The notes under the pieces are model-generated. The model was not told the DNA's origin. It worked only from the letters and a program-made list of their open reading frames with translations, and ran no database searches. This document shows positions 21,499-31,279 of a DNA stretch of 64,000 nt, piece by piece; position 1 is the first letter of the stretch, and every line of letters begins with the position of its first letter. Where the stretch lies: positions 1 to 64,000 of the forward strand of contig NZ_JOFT01000024.1 in NCBI RefSeq assembly GCF_000725805.1, in the 5' to 3' direction. A program made the translations under genes and the position numbers. Source of the stretch: Streptomyces xanthophaeus (GTDB taxonomy: Bacteria; Actinomycetota; Actinomycetes; Streptomycetales; Streptomycetaceae).

Positions 21499-22320
21499 CT
21501 AGCGGCCGGCGAGGGCCCGTTCTCCCGCGGCCCGCATGGCCGCGAGGGGTCCGGGGCGGCCGGTCATCTGTGCGACCTGGAGCACGGCCTGGTGGACCAG
21601 CAGGTCCAGCCCGCCGACGACCTTGCCGCCGCGCTCGGACCAGGCCGCCGCGAGGGCGGTCGGCCAGGGGTCGTAGAGCACGTCGAAGAGGGTCCCGGCG
21701 CCCTCGGGCACGGATGCGGCGAGGGAGTCCGTGGTGCCGGCCGGGGTGGTCGCGATCACCAGCGGGGCGGCGAGGGCCCCGGCCGCCTGCGACCAGTCCT
21801 CCGTGCGGACGGCCACGCCGAGGCGCTCGCCCCACCGGTGCATCTCGTCGGCGCGGGCGCGCGAGCGGACGTACGCGGTGACCTCGCCGGTGCAGATCCG
21901 GGAGAGGGCGGCCAGCGCCGAGGAGGCGGTGGCCCCCGCCCCCAGGACGGCCGCGGAGGGCACCTTCTCGACGCCGCGCTCGTGCAGGGCCGCGACGATG
22001 CCGGGGATGTCGGTGTTGTCGCCGAGGCGGCGGCCGTCCTCGGTGAGGACGACCGTGTTGACCGCCTCCACCGAGGCCGCGGTGTCGCTGATGCCGTCGA
22101 GGAGCGGGATGACCGCCCGCTTGAGCGGCATGGTCAGCGACAGGCCCCGCCAGTCCGGACCGAGGCCGCCCACGAACGCCGGGAGAGCGGCCTCGTCGAT
22201 CTCGAAGCGGTCGTAGGACCAGTCGTCGAGGCCGAGCTCCTGGTAGGCGGCGCGGTGCAGCACCGGTGAGAGGGAGTGCTCGATGGGCGAACCCAGCACC
22301 GCGGCCCGTATCCGTGACAT
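21499..22320 (-). CDS. aroE: Shikimate dehydrogenase
   Basis: NADPH-dependent reduction of dehydroshikimate to shikimate. Substrate motif GSPIEHSLSPVLHRAAY at the N-terminus, LTMPLKRAV with the catalytic Lys, GDNTDIPG with the catalytic Asp, and the NADP-binding AAVLGAGATASSALAAL. The length is 273. It starts with ATG 7 bp after the mltG stop and so is cotranscribed with a cell-wall gene, while the other aro genes are in a separate unit downstream. Confidence 0.94.
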   Translation of the reverse strand: MSRIRAAVLGSPIEHSLSPVLHRAAYQELGLDDWSYDRFEIDEAALPAFVGGLGPDWRGLSLTMPLKRAVIPLLDGISDTAASVEAVNTVVLTEDGRRLGDNTDIPGIVAALHERGVEKVPSAAVLGAGATASSALAALSRICTGEVTAYVRSRARADEMHRWGERLGVAVRTEDWSQAAGALAAPLVIATTPAGTTDSLAASVPEGAGTLFDVLYDPWPTALAAAWSERGGKVVGGLDLLVHQAVLQVAQMTGRPGPLAAMRAAGERALAGR

Positions 22321-22327
22321 GTCGTGC

Positions 22328-24088
22328 TTACCCGCCGTTCTTCTGCTTCTGCCGTTCCTGGAACTCGTCGGCGAGCTTCTGGTGTTCCTCGTAGGTCTTG
22401 GTGAAGGAGGTCGTCTTCCCGTCGACCGACACGAAGAACATCCAGCCGCCGTGGTCCGGGTCGAGCGTAGCGGTCACGGCCTCCACGCCGGGGTTCCCGA
22501 TGGGGCCGGGCGGCAGTCCCTTGACGAAGTGGGTGTTGTACGGGTTGTCGAGCGCCCGCGCTTCCTTGAGGGAGAAGTTCAGCTCGCTCGACTTGTTGAT
22601 GTAGTTGTACGTCGAGTCGAATTCGAGCTTCTGGTTCGTGACGTCGTTGGTCTTCTTCAGGCGGTTGTAGATGACCTCGGACATCTTGCGGAAGTCCTCG
22701 TGGTGCTTGCCCTCGGCGTTGACGAGGCTGGCGACCGTGATCACCTGGAGCGGGTTCTCCAGGCCCAGCTCCTTGGCCTTGCCCTCGACCCCCAGCTCGC
22801 TGTACTTGTCCGTCGCGTTCTTGACCATCTGCTTGAGCAGGGACTCGGGCGTGCTGTCCGAGCTGACGTCGTAGCGCGCCGGGAAGAGGAAGCCTTCGAG
22901 CGGGTCCATGATCTTCTGGTTGTTGCCCGCCCAGGCCGGCAGCCCGAGGTTCTTGGCCTCGCGCTTGGCGATCTCCTCGGTGGTGCCCTCCGACTTGCCC
23001 AGCCGGGTGTCGATCAGCTTGTAGACGTCGACGTTCCGCTTGCCCTCGGGGATCGTGATGACGTTCAGCTTCGTGGGGTCGGTCATGAAGGTGACCGCGG
23101 ACGAGGCCGACATCCCCTTCCGGAGCGGGTACACGCCCGGCTGGATCGACTTGCCCTTGGGGTTGGCGTTCGCCGCGGCGGTGAACGCCTCGACGCTGGC
23201 CACGACGCCCTTCTCCTTGAGGATGTTGCCCATCCTCGTCAGCGTGGAGTTCGCGGGGATCTCGACGTCGATCACCTCGCCGCTGCCCTCGCCCGTGTAG
23301 TCCGCGGCCGTGGCGAACCTGGCCTTGAGGAAGGTGTAGCCGTAGTAGCCGCCACCGCCGACCACGCCCACGATGACGAGGGCGGTCAGCAGGCAGGCCG
23401 TACCGCTGCGCTTCTTGGGCTTGCCGCCCTTCGAGCGGCCGGAACGGCGTCCGCCGGACCCTTCGCCGCCGTCGCCGCCCGGCAGGATCGACGCGTCGGA
23501 GTCCTCGTCCGCGGCGTCGGCGCCCTCCTGGGCCTCGCCGTCCTGCCACTCCTCGGCCGGTTCCGGCTCCAGGTGGCGGCGGCCCGGAGGCTGCGGCGGC
23601 GGATAGGCGTCGGGCCTGGTGTAGAGGTCCGGGCTCTCGCCCGGGTAGGCGCCGACCTGCGGCTGGGCGTACGGATCCGCCGCCGCGTACGGGTCGGCCT
23701 GCACCGCGGCGGCCACATACTGGCCCTGCCCGGTGTCCCAGCCCTGGCTGTCGTACACCGGCTGCTGCGGGGACGGGGCCTGGGGCTGGGCGTGCTGCTG
23801 GGCATAGGCCTGCTGCTGGTTCTGCTGTGCGTAGGCCTGCTGCTGGTACTGCTGCTGCTCCGTGTACTGCGGGTACTGCTGCTGCTCGCCGTACTGCGGC
23901 TGCGGCTGCTGCGGGTACTGAGCGGGGTACTGCTCCTGGTACTGCGGCTCCTGCGGATACTGCTGCTGGTCCCCGCCGTACGGCACCTGGCCCTGCTGGG
24001 TCTGGTGCGCGGTCCATCCCTGGTCCCCGTACAGGGGGTCCTCGGGATGCCACGGTTCGGAGCCGCCGCCCCGGCCATACTCAGTCAT
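22328..24088 (-). CDS. mltG: Endolytic murein transglycosylase MltG with a Gln/Tyr-rich cytoplasmic tail
   Basis: Membrane-bound lytic transglycosylase that cleaves nascent glycan chains. The single membrane helix is at about residues 229-252, followed by a LysM-like part and the YceG domain with ASLVNAEGKHHEDFRK, whose Glu aligns with the catalytic region, and a final FDSTYNYIN...NPYNTHFVKG block. The 586-residue length is large because residues 30-110 are almost only Gln, Tyr, Pro and Ala, with an acidic then basic linker before the membrane. ATG at 24088 follows AGGGGA. It lies between ruvX and aroE, as in other actinobacteria. Confidence 0.92.
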   Translation of the reverse strand: MTEYGRGGGSEPWHPEDPLYGDQGWTAHQTQQGQVPYGGDQQQYPQEPQYQEQYPAQYPQQPQPQYGEQQQYPQYTEQQQYQQQAYAQQNQQQAYAQQHAQPQAPSPQQPVYDSQGWDTGQGQYVAAAVQADPYAAADPYAQPQVGAYPGESPDLYTRPDAYPPPQPPGRRHLEPEPAEEWQDGEAQEGADAADEDSDASILPGGDGGEGSGGRRSGRSKGGKPKKRSGTACLLTALVIVGVVGGGGYYGYTFLKARFATAADYTGEGSGEVIDVEIPANSTLTRMGNILKEKGVVASVEAFTAAANANPKGKSIQPGVYPLRKGMSASSAVTFMTDPTKLNVITIPEGKRNVDVYKLIDTRLGKSEGTTEEIAKREAKNLGLPAWAGNNQKIMDPLEGFLFPARYDVSSDSTPESLLKQMVKNATDKYSELGVEGKAKELGLENPLQVITVASLVNAEGKHHEDFRKMSEVIYNRLKKTNDVTNQKLEFDSTYNYINKSSELNFSLKEARALDNPYNTHFVKGLPPGPIGNPGVEAVTATLDPDHGGWMFFVSVDGKTTSFTKTYEEHQKLADEFQERQKQKNGG

Positions 24089-24215
24089 CGGTCCCCTAGA
24101 GCCGCGAGACGAAGGCCACGGCTTCTCCTCGCCGCGACACCCGGTTCCGCCTCTTTAGTGGTGGCGACGGCTGTTCGAATGCCGTCTCATTTCGCGGAAC
24201 GTTACCGTATCGCGA

Positions 24216-24686
24216 TCAGACAACCACTTCGACGCACTCACCGGGCGGATTACCTGATACCCGTTCGGTCTCAAGAGCGTTCTGCAGAATCACCACGGCG
24301 GCCGCCTGATCGATGACCGAACGGCCCTTCTTGGCGTTCTTCCCGGAGGCCCGCAGCCCCTGCGCGGCGGTGACCGTGGTCATCCGCTCGTCGACCAGCC
24401 GGACCCCCACGGGCTTGATGCCCTTGGCGAGCTCCATGGCGAAGGCGCGGCACTTGGCCGCGGCCGGCCCCTCGCGCCCGCTGAGCGAGCGCGGGAGGCC
24501 GACCACGACTTCGAGGGGCTCGTACTCCTCGACGAGCTGCCGCAGCCGCCGGTGGGCGGCCGGGATGTCACGTCCCGGCACGGTTTCGACCGGCGTGGCC
24601 AGCACCCCGTCGGGGTCGCAGGACGCGACCCCGATCCGGGCGTCACCGACGTCGATCGCGAGACGGCGGCCGCGGCGCAGTGTCAT
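24216..24686 (-). CDS. ruvX: RuvX/YqgF-family Holliday junction resolvase homologue
   Basis: RNase H-like protein proposed to act on Holliday junctions or in rRNA processing. The first Asp motif is LAIDVGDARIGVASCDPDG, the second acidic site is in VVVGLPRSLSGREG, and the third is in VRLVDERMTTVTA. The length is 156 residues. ATG at 24686 starts 2 bp after the alaS stop, giving the conserved alaS-ruvX-mltG-aroE order. The 127-bp gap to mltG contains a small 6-bp hairpin at 24166-24186. Confidence 0.92.
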   Translation of the reverse strand: MTLRRGRRLAIDVGDARIGVASCDPDGVLATPVETVPGRDIPAAHRRLRQLVEEYEPLEVVVGLPRSLSGREGPAAAKCRAFAMELAKGIKPVGVRLVDERMTTVTAAQGLRASGKNAKKGRSVIDQAAAVVILQNALETERVSGNPPGECVEVVV

Positions 24687-24688
24687 CG

Positions 24689-27358
24689 TCAGGCCGTCTC
24701 GACGACGAGGCGCTCGACCGCGGCGATGGCCTCGGGCACGGCGGCCGGGTTCTGGCCGCCGCCCTGGGCCACGTCCGGCTTGCCGCCACCGCCGCCACCG
24801 AGGGTCTTGGCGGCGGCACGCACCAGGTCACCGGCCTTGAGGCCGCGCTCGCGGGCCGCCTCGTTGGTGGCGATGACGGTCAGCGGGCGGTCGTTCGCCA
24901 CGGTGAACAGGGCCACGACGACCGGGCGGTCGCCCGGGATGCGGCCGCGGACGTCGAGGACCAGCTTGCGCAGGTCGTCGGCGCCGGTGCCGTCCGGCAC
25001 CTGGCCGACGACGAGGGCCACGCCGTGGATGTCCTGGGCGTTCTGGGCGAGCCCGGCGGCGGCCTGGAGGACCTTCTCCGCGCGGAACTTCTCGATCTCC
25101 TTCTCGGCGTCCTTCAGCTTGCCGAGCATGGAGGCGATCTTCTCCGGCAGCTCCTCCGGACGGCCCTTGACCAGCTCCTGGAGCTGGGCGACGACCGTGT
25201 GCTCCTTGGCGAGGAAGTTGTACGCGTCCACGCCCACGAGGGCCTCGACGCGGCGCACGCCGGAGCCGATGGAGGACTCGCCGAGCAGCTTCACCAGGCC
25301 CAGCTGGGCGGTGTTGCCGACGTGCGTGCCGCCGCACAGCTCCTTGGAGAAGTCGCCGATGGTGACGACGCGGACCCGCTCGCCGTACTTCTCGCCGAAC
25401 TCGGCGATGGCGCCCTGCTTCTTCGCCTCGTCGATGCTCATGATCTCGGCGGTCACTTCGAGCTCGCGCGAGAGGACGTCGTTGATCTTCTGCTCGACAT
25501 CGGTGAGGACCGTGCCGGGGACGGCGTTCGGCGAACCGAAGTCGAAGCGGAAGCGGCCGGGCGAGTTCTCGGAACCGGCCTGGGCGGCCGTGGGGCCGAG
25601 GGCGTCGCGCAGCGCCTGGTGGGTCAGGTGGGTGGCCGAGTGGGCGCGGGCGATGGCCCGGCGGCGCCTGATGTCGATGGCGGCGTACGCGGAGGCGCCC
25701 ACCGTCACCTCGCCGACCTGGACGGAGCCCTTGTGCACGGAGACGCCCGGGACGGGCTGCTGGACGTCGCGGACCTCGATGACGGCGCCCGTGTCGAGCT
25801 TGATGCGGCCCTGGTCGGCGAGCTGGCCGCCGCCCTCGGCGTAGAAGGGGGTGCGGTCGAGGACGACCTCGACCTCGTCGCCCTCGGATGCGGCGGGCGC
25901 GGAGACGCCGTTGACCAGCAGGCCGACGATGGTCGACTCGCCCTGGTTGGTGGCGTAGCCGGTGAACTCGGTGGCCCCGGCCCGGTCGGCGATCTCGCGG
26001 TACGAGGAGACGTCGGCGTGGCCGGTCTTCTTGGCCTTGGCGTCGGCCTTGGCCCGGTCGCGCTGCTCCTGCATCAGGCGGCGGAAGCCGGGCTCGTCCA
26101 CGGAGAGGCCCTGCTCGGAGGCCATCTCCAGGGTGAGGTCGATCGGGAAGCCCCAGGTGTCGTGGAGCAGGAACGCCTTGTCGCCGGACAGGACGGTGCC
26201 GCCCGCGGCCTTGGTCTCGCTCACGGCGGTGTCGAGGATGTTGGTGCCGCCCTTGAGAGCCTTGAGGAAGGCGGCCTCTTCGGCGAGGGCGACGGTCTCG
26301 ATGCGCTTGCGGTCGGTGACCAGCTCCGGGTACTGCTCGCCCATCGTGTCGATGACGACGCCGACCAGGTCCTGGACGACCGGGCCCGTGGCACCCATGA
26401 GGCGCATGTTGCGAATGGCGCGGCGCATGATGCGGCGCAGCACGTAGCCGCGGCCCTCGTTGCCGGGGGTGACCCCGTCGCCGATGAGCATGGTCGAGGT
26501 GCGGATGTGGTCGGCGACCACGCGCAGCGAGACGTCCGTGCCCTGCTCGGCGCCGTAGCGCACGCCGGTCAGCTCGGTGGCCTTGTCCATGACCACGCGC
26601 AGGGTGTCGGTCTCGTACATGTTCTGCACGCCCTGCAGGATCATCGCGAGGCGCTCGAGACCCAGACCGGTGTCGATGTTCTTCGAGGGCAGGTCACCGA
26701 GGATCGGGAAGTCTTCCTTCCCGTCGCCGGCGCCGCGCTCGTACTGCATGAAGACCAGGTTCCAGATCTCCACGTAGCGCTCGTCGTTGACGGCCGGGCC
26801 GCCCTCGACGCCGAATTCGGGGCCGCGGTCGTAGTTGATCTCCGAGCACGGGCCGCAGGGTCCGGGGACGCCCATGGACCAGAAGTTGTCCTTCTTGCCC
26901 AGGCGCTGGATCCGCTCGGCGGGGACGCCGATCTTCTCGCGCCAGATCTGCTCGGCCTCGTCGTCGTCGAGGTAGACGGTGATCCAGAGCTTCTCGGGCT
27001 CCAGGCCGTAGCCGCCGTCCGCCACGGAGCTGGTGAGCAGCTCCCAGGCGTACTTGATGGCGCCTTCCTTGAAGTAGTCCCCGAAGGAGAAGTTGCCGCA
27101 CATCTGGAAGAACGTGCCGTGGCGGGTGGTCTTGCCGACCTCTTCGATGTCCGGGGTGCGGACGCACTTCTGCACGCTCGTGAGCGTCGGGGCCGGAGGC
27201 TTGACCTCGCCCAGGAAGTAGGGCTTGAAGGGCACCATGCCCGCGGGCACCAGCAGCAGAGTCGGGTCGTCCGCGATGAGCGACGCCGAAGGGACAACGG
27301 CGTGACCGCGCTCCTCGAAGAAGCTCAGCCAGCGGCGGCGGATTTCAGCCGACTCCAT
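24689..27358 (-). CDS. alaS: Alanyl-tRNA synthetase
   Basis: Charges tRNA-Ala and edits misacylated Ser/Gly. The 889 residues run as class II catalytic core ([18 protein letters not shown]), tRNA-recognition domain, editing domain with zinc motif [11 protein letters not shown] and [13 protein letters not shown], and the C-Ala domain with the glycine-rich end [18 protein letters not shown] at 27358 overlaps the upstream stop by one base (TGATG). No T-box leader was recognised. It is cotranscribed with two small membrane-protein genes upstream. Confidence 0.97.
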   Translation of the reverse strand: MESAEIRRRWLSFFEERGHAVVPSASLIADDPTLLLVPAGMVPFKPYFLGEVKPPAPTLTSVQKCVRTPDIEEVGKTTRHGTFFQMCGNFSFGDYFKEGAIKYAWELLTSSVADGGYGLEPEKLWITVYLDDDEAEQIWREKIGVPAERIQRLGKKDNFWSMGVPGPCGPCSEINYDRGPEFGVEGGPAVNDERYVEIWNLVFMQYERGAGDGKEDFPILGDLPSKNIDTGLGLERLAMILQGVQNMYETDTLRVVMDKATELTGVRYGAEQGTDVSLRVVADHIRTSTMLIGDGVTPGNEGRGYVLRRIMRRAIRNMRLMGATGPVVQDLVGVVIDTMGEQYPELVTDRKRIETVALAEEAAFLKALKGGTNILDTAVSETKAAGGTVLSGDKAFLLHDTWGFPIDLTLEMASEQGLSVDEPGFRRLMQEQRDRAKADAKAKKTGHADVSSYREIADRAGATEFTGYATNQGESTIVGLLVNGVSAPAASEGDEVEVVLDRTPFYAEGGGQLADQGRIKLDTGAVIEVRDVQQPVPGVSVHKGSVQVGEVTVGASAYAAIDIRRRRAIARAHSATHLTHQALRDALGPTAAQAGSENSPGRFRFDFGSPNAVPGTVLTDVEQKINDVLSRELEVTAEIMSIDEAKKQGAIAEFGEKYGERVRVVTIGDFSKELCGGTHVGNTAQLGLVKLLGESSIGSGVRRVEALVGVDAYNFLAKEHTVVAQLQELVKGRPEELPEKIASMLGKLKDAEKEIEKFRAEKVLQAAAGLAQNAQDIHGVALVVGQVPDGTGADDLRKLVLDVRGRIPGDRPVVVALFTVANDRPLTVIATNEAARERGLKAGDLVRAAAKTLGGGGGGKPDVAQGGGQNPAAVPEAIAAVERLVVETA

Positions 27359-27711
27359 CAGTGGTCCTCATTCCGGTCGTACGAAAGTTTCGGTCGGTCG
27401 GTGGTCTTGTCGTGCGGGTCGTGCGCGATGACCCGCAGCCGCCGCGGCCCGGGGAGGGCGGTGACGTTGTCGGGCCGGTCGGGGTCCTGGGTCAGCCCCA
27501 GTGCATCGTTCAGCTCGTCCTCGCGCTGCGTCATTCCCGCCTTGACGTCGAGGGCGAAGTCCTTGAGGCGGTGGCCCGCCTCCACGGCCTTGTCGGCGGC
27601 CTGGGCGGCAAGGCTCTCCGGCGTCAGCTTCTTGAGCTGGCGGTTGACCTTGGTGGTGGCCCACACACCGGCGGCGGCGCCTGCGGTGAACCAGAAGGCT
27701 CGGCGGAACAT
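27358..27711 (-). CDS. Small membrane-anchored protein upstream of alaS (DUF6167-like)
   Basis: Function unknown. The 117 residues begin [20 protein letters not shown], a short hydrophobic segment suggesting an N-terminal membrane anchor, then a Lys/Leu/Ala amphipathic helix region and a charged, His/Asp-rich tail. Proteins of this kind are, to my knowledge, found before alaS throughout Streptomyces. The stop overlaps the alaS start by one base and the gene follows the next one after 6 bp, so all three are one operon. The alaS linkage says nothing firm about its role. Confidence 0.8.
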   Translation of the reverse strand: MFRRAFWFTAGAAAGVWATTKVNRQLKKLTPESLAAQAADKAVEAGHRLKDFALDVKAGMTQREDELNDALGLTQDPDRPDNVTALPGPRRLRVIAHDPHDKTTDRPKLSYDRNEDH

Positions 27712-27717
27712 CGGCGG

Positions 27718-28170
27718 TCAGCCCTTCTGCTTCCGGCGCCGGGCAGCCGACACCGTACGGCCGACGATCACGGTACGGCTACCGCCGTCACTTCGTGGAC
27801 GCCGGGAGGTCTTGGCGGGCACCTCGTCCGTGCGGCCGAGGGCCTTACGGACGCCGTAGCCGAAGGCCGCGACCTTGACCAGCGGTCCGCCGAAGGCGGA
27901 GGCGACGGTGGAGGACAGTGCGGAGGCGTTGGAGGTGACTTCCTGCACGTCGCTCGCGATGGCGTCGACCCGGTCGAGCTGGGTGCGCGCGGAGCGGACC
28001 GTGGTGGAGGCGTCGGCCAGCAGCGGCACGGCCTGGTCGGTCACGTCGGCCACCAGCTTGGTGGTCGCCTTCAGTACCTGGGCCAGCCTCACCAGCACCA
28101 CCGCGAGGAAGGAGACCAGGATGGCCCAGAAGACGGCCACGAGGATCCCGGCCACCTCTCCACCGGACAC
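27718..28170 (-). CDS. DUF948-type membrane protein
   Basis: Function unknown. A membrane helix at about residues 6-28 (VAGILVAVFWAILVSFLAVV) is followed by a roughly 60-residue amphipathic helix with heptad-like spacing (ATTKLVADVTDQAVPLLADA onward), the pattern of DUF948 proteins, and a basic C-terminal tail ending RRRKQKG. Length 150 with GTG at 28170, chosen because the frame upstream lacks a helix and a ribosome site; the Shine-Dalgarno AGAGAGCGG is moderate. It is the first gene of the alaS operon and is divergent from the STAND ATPase. Confidence 0.8.
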   Translation of the reverse strand: MSGGEVAGILVAVFWAILVSFLAVVLVRLAQVLKATTKLVADVTDQAVPLLADASTTVRSARTQLDRVDAIASDVQEVTSNASALSSTVASAFGGPLVKVAAFGYGVRKALGRTDEVPAKTSRRPRSDGGSRTVIVGRTVSAARRRKQKG

Positions 28171-28316
28171 GTCACACCGCTCTCTGTCTGTACCTGCACT
28201 GCTGAAGATTCGTCCTCCGACCCTATCGCGCCGGAGATCCCCGGCTGTACCGGAATTCCGAGGTCGGGACACCCGCCTTGTACGCAGCGCATGCGGACCA
28301 GTACCCTCCGTGTCCC

Positions 28317-30545
28317 ATGCGACAGACACCCCTTCGACACACCGCCTGGGGCAATCTTCCCTCGGAGCTGAACCGGTTCGTCGGGCGGGGTGGCGAACTC
28401 GCCGGGCTGGGGCGGCTGCTGGAGTCCTCCCGACTGGTCACGGTGACCGGCGTGGGCGGAGTGGGCAAGTCCCGGCTGGCCCTCGCAGCGGCCCGGACGC
28501 TCGCCACCGGGACCGCAGCGGCGGACACGGAGGAAGCGCAGGAACGCTACTGCGACGGGGTATGGCTGGCCGAGCTGGCCTCCGTACGGGATCCCGCGCT
28601 GCTGGAGCTCGCCCTCGCGGAGGCGCTCGGCCTGACCGACCACACCACCCGGCCGCCGCGCACGGTGCTGGCCGAGCACCTGGCCGGGCGGCGCCTGCTG
28701 CTGGTCCTGGACGGCTTCGAGCAGCTGGTCGAGGAGACGGCCGGCCTGGTCCGGGAGCTGCTGCTGCGCTCCCCCGGCCTGCGCGTGCTCGCCGTGGGCC
28801 GCCGCCCGCTGGACCTGGCCGGGGAGCGGGTCCTCCCGCTGGCCCCGCTGGCCGCCGCCGAGGCCCTGGAGCTGCTGGTGGAGCGGGCCGCGGAGGCCGG
28901 TCCGGACTTCGCGGCGACCGGGGCGGACGGGGCCGCACTGGCGGAGGTGTGCGCCCGTCTCGACGGGATCCCGCTGGCCCTGGAGCTGGCGGCGGCCCGG
29001 CTGCGGGTGCTGTCCCCCGCGCAGGTGCTGGCCCGGCTGGAGGACCGCTTCGCCCTGCTGGCGGGCTCCGGCCCGCGCGGGGCACTGCCCCGGCACCGGA
29101 CGCTGCGCACGGCCATCGGCTGGAGCCACGAGCTGTGCACGGCGGACGAGCGGCTGCTGTGGGCCCGGCTGTCGGTGTTCGCGGGCCTGTTCGACCTGGA
29201 CGCCGCCGAGTACGTGTGCGCGGGCCCGGACCTGCCCGTGGAGAGCGTGCTGGACCTGGTCGGGGAGCTGCTCGCGCAGTCCCTGCTGGTCCGGGAGGAG
29301 ACGGCCGCCGGGGTCCGCTACCGGATGCTGGAAACCGTACGGCTGTACGGGGCGGGCTGGCTGGAGTCGGCGGGTGACGCCCGGCGGCTGCGCCGTCGCC
29401 ACCGGGACTGGTACATGGGGCTGGCGACCTGGTGCGAGCTGGACTGGTTCGGTCCGCGCCAGCAGGAGGTCGCCGCCCTGGTGGAGGCGGAGCTGCCGAA
29501 TCTGCGGCTCGCCCTCGAATGCTGCCTGGACGAGCCGGACGAGGCCCACCTGGGCCAGTACCTGGCGGGCACCCTGTGGTTCTACTGGGCGGGCTGCGGC
29601 CGGCTGACGGAGGGCCGGCACTGGCTGGACCGGGCCCTGGAGCCCGCCGCGGGAGCCGCCCCGGGCTCCGGGCAGTCGGAGTACGCGTACGAGAGCTCGC
29701 GGCTGAAGGCGCTGTGGGTCCTCGGCTACGTCGCGGCCCTCCAGGGGGACGCGGTGGCCTCGATGAGCGCCCTGTACGAGTGCCGGGACGCGGCGGCGCA
29801 GACGCAGAACGCGGTGGCCTCGGCCTACGCCGTGCACCGGCTGGGCTGCCTGGCCCTGGTCTCCGACGACATGCCGCGGGCCCGGGAGCTGCTGGGTTCG
29901 GCGCTGGAGCGGTACCGGGAGGCCGGTGAGCTGAACAGCAGCGTGCTGATGTGCCAGGTGGAGCTGGCGATGGCGCTGGCCTTCCAGGGGGAGCTGGCGG
30001 GCGCGCTGTCCCTGTGCAAGGAGGTCCGGGACATCTGCGAGGAGCGCGGGGAGCGCTGGACGAAGGCGTACGCCCTGTACGTCCTCGCGTACGCGGCCCT
30101 GGACTCAGGGGCGACGGCCGAGGCGCGGCGGCTGCTGACGGAGTGCGTGGAGATCAACCACACCTTCCACGACCTCGTCGGTCTGGTGCTGGCGCTGGAG
30201 CTGCTGGCCCTGGTCACGGTCGCCGAGGGGCATCCGGCGGAGGCCGCGGTGCTCCAGGGTGCGGCCGAGCCCATGTGGGACGGGGTGGGCCTGCAGCTCT
30301 TCGGCTCGGGGTACTTCAACGCCCCGCGGCTGATGTGCCAGGAGCGGGCGGGCGATCTGCTGGGCGCGGACCGCTACGCGGCGCACGCCGCGGAGGGGCG
30401 GGAGCTGAGCCGGGAGGCGCTCGTCGTGCGGGCGAGCCTGGCGCCCGGGGAGCGGAGCGGGGCGGTGCCCTCGCCGCGGTCGGCGGGCCGGGGCGGGCTG
30501 CGCGGTGCGCGGGCCCCTCGCAGGGCGGCGGCGGACCAGCCCTGA
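28317..30545 (+). CDS. STAND-family (NB-ARC-like) ATPase with TPR-like C-terminus, no DNA-binding domain
   Basis: Looks like the ATPase-sensor half of AfsR/MalT-type regulators. Walker A GVGGVGKS at about residues 45-52, Walker B LLLVLDGFEQL near 120, and the NB-ARC GIPLALELAAARL motif are present. The segment from about residue 380 to 690 is helical with TPR-like repeats (ELPNLRLALECCLDEPDEAH and after). The N-terminus starts directly before the NTPase (NLPSELNRFVGRGGEL) and the C-terminus ends in a basic Arg/Ala tail, so I see no winged-helix, BTAD or LuxR domain. ATG at 28317 was chosen over a TTG at 28278. It is the only gene of its transcript. Confidence 0.85.
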   Translation: MRQTPLRHTAWGNLPSELNRFVGRGGELAGLGRLLESSRLVTVTGVGGVGKSRLALAAARTLATGTAAADTEEAQERYCDGVWLAELASVRDPALLELALAEALGLTDHTTRPPRTVLAEHLAGRRLLLVLDGFEQLVEETAGLVRELLLRSPGLRVLAVGRRPLDLAGERVLPLAPLAAAEALELLVERAAEAGPDFAATGADGAALAEVCARLDGIPLALELAAARLRVLSPAQVLARLEDRFALLAGSGPRGALPRHRTLRTAIGWSHELCTADERLLWARLSVFAGLFDLDAAEYVCAGPDLPVESVLDLVGELLAQSLLVREETAAGVRYRMLETVRLYGAGWLESAGDARRLRRRHRDWYMGLATWCELDWFGPRQQEVAALVEAELPNLRLALECCLDEPDEAHLGQYLAGTLWFYWAGCGRLTEGRHWLDRALEPAAGAAPGSGQSEYAYESSRLKALWVLGYVAALQGDAVASMSALYECRDAAAQTQNAVASAYAVHRLGCLALVSDDMPRARELLGSALERYREAGELNSSVLMCQVELAMALAFQGELAGALSLCKEVRDICEERGERWTKAYALYVLAYAALDSGATAEARRLLTECVEINHTFHDLVGLVLALELLALVTVAEGHPAEAAVLQGAAEPMWDGVGLQLFGSGYFNAPRLMCQERAGDLLGADRYAAHAAEGRELSREALVVRASLAPGERSGAVPSPRSAGRGGLRGARAPRRAAADQP

Positions 30546-30555
30546 ACGCGGAAAA

Positions 30556-30581
30556 CCCGCCGTCCCCGAGGGGACGGCGGG
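30556..30581. terminator. Terminator shared by the STAND gene and rpsD
   Basis: A stem of CCCGCCGTCCCC against GGGGACGGCGGG. Read from the minus strand it is followed by TTTT, so it is a classical terminator for rpsD. On the plus strand it lies 10 bp after the STAND stop. Confidence 0.8.
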
Positions 30582-30612
30582 CTTCGACCAACCTGTGAGT
30601 ACTAGGCCTGCA

Positions 30613-31224
30613 TCAGCGGGCGTAGTACTCGACGACCAGCTGCTCGTCGCAGATGACCGGGATTTCCTTGCGGTTCGGGTCGCGGTCCAGGCGGAAGGCC
30701 AGGGCCTTCAGGTTGACCTGCAGGTAGCGCGGGGTCTCGCCCTCGCCTGCGTAGCCACCCTCACGGGCAACCTGGAACGGAACCTTCTCGCGGCTGCGCT
30801 CGCGCACGGTGATGACGTCGTCCGGGCGGACACGGAACGACGGCTTGTCGACCTTGCCACCGTTGACCTCGATGTGGCCGTGAACGACCATCTGGCGGGC
30901 CTGGTAGATGGTGCGGGCGATGCCCGAACGCAGGACCAGGGCGTCGAGGCGACGCTCGAGCTCGACGACCAGCGCCTCGCCCGTCTTGCCTTCGGCCTTC
31001 TTGGCGCGGTCGTACGCGCGGGCCATCTGACGCTCAGAGATGTCGTACTGAGCGCGCAGACGCTGCTTCTCGAGCAGACGGACCTTGTAGTCCGAGTTCT
31101 GCTTGCGGCCACGGCCGTGCTCGCCCGGCGGGTAGGGGCGGGCCTCGAAGTACTTGACGGCCTTCGGGGTCAGCGCAATGCCGAGGGCACGCGACTTCTT
31201 GACCTTGGGTCGCTTCTGGTTCAC
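30613..31224 (-). CDS. rpsD: 30S ribosomal protein S4, zinc-independent form
   Basis: Primary 16S rRNA-binding protein of the small subunit body. The 203-residue protein has the S4 RNA-binding domain [20 protein letters not shown] followed by [20 protein letters not shown]. The N-terminal part ([19 protein letters not shown], then RPYPPGEHG) lacks the Cys cluster of zinc-binding S4, so it is the zinc-free type. Start GTG at 31224 with GGAGGT 7 to 12 bases upstream. The divergent DUF2470 gene leaves only 55 bp, and an iron box lies within it. Confidence 0.97.
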   Translation of the reverse strand: MNQKRPKVKKSRALGIALTPKAVKYFEARPYPPGEHGRGRKQNSDYKVRLLEKQRLRAQYDISERQMARAYDRAKKAEGKTGEALVVELERRLDALVLRSGIARTIYQARQMVVHGHIEVNGGKVDKPSFRVRPDDVITVRERSREKVPFQVAREGGYAGEGETPRYLQVNLKALAFRLDRDPNRKEIPVICDEQLVVEYYAR

Positions 31225-31248
31225 GTGGAACCTACCTCCATGTAAGTT
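31220..31248 (+). promoter_or_regulatory. Candidate promoter of the DUF2470 gene
   Basis: A -35-like TTCACG (31220-31225) and a -10-like TAAGTT (31243-31248) are spaced exactly 17 bases apart. The iron box begins at the end of the -10, so repressor binding would cover the predicted start of transcription near 31255. Confidence 0.45.
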
Positions 31249-31265
31249 AGGTGAGGCTTACCTTA
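31247..31265. promoter_or_regulatory. IdeR/DmdR-type iron box
   Basis: The 19-mer TTAGGTGAGGCTTACCTTA matches the DtxR-family iron-box consensus TWAGGTWAGSCTWACCTWA at 18 of 19 positions. It lies 14 bp upstream of the DUF2470 start codon and 22 bp upstream of divergent rpsD. Confidence 0.8.
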
Positions 31266-31279
31266 GCGAGGAGGACGTA

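Noticed and set aside
24166..24186. GTTCGAAT resembling a tRNA T-arm
   Set aside because: The flanking stem has a 9-base loop and no acceptor, D or anticodon arms can be found around it.
22283..24316. Long plus-strand frame opposite mltG with a Leu/Val-rich, membrane-like end
   Set aside because: The hydrophobic run arises from reading the Gln/Tyr repeats of MltG in antisense. There is no start signal.
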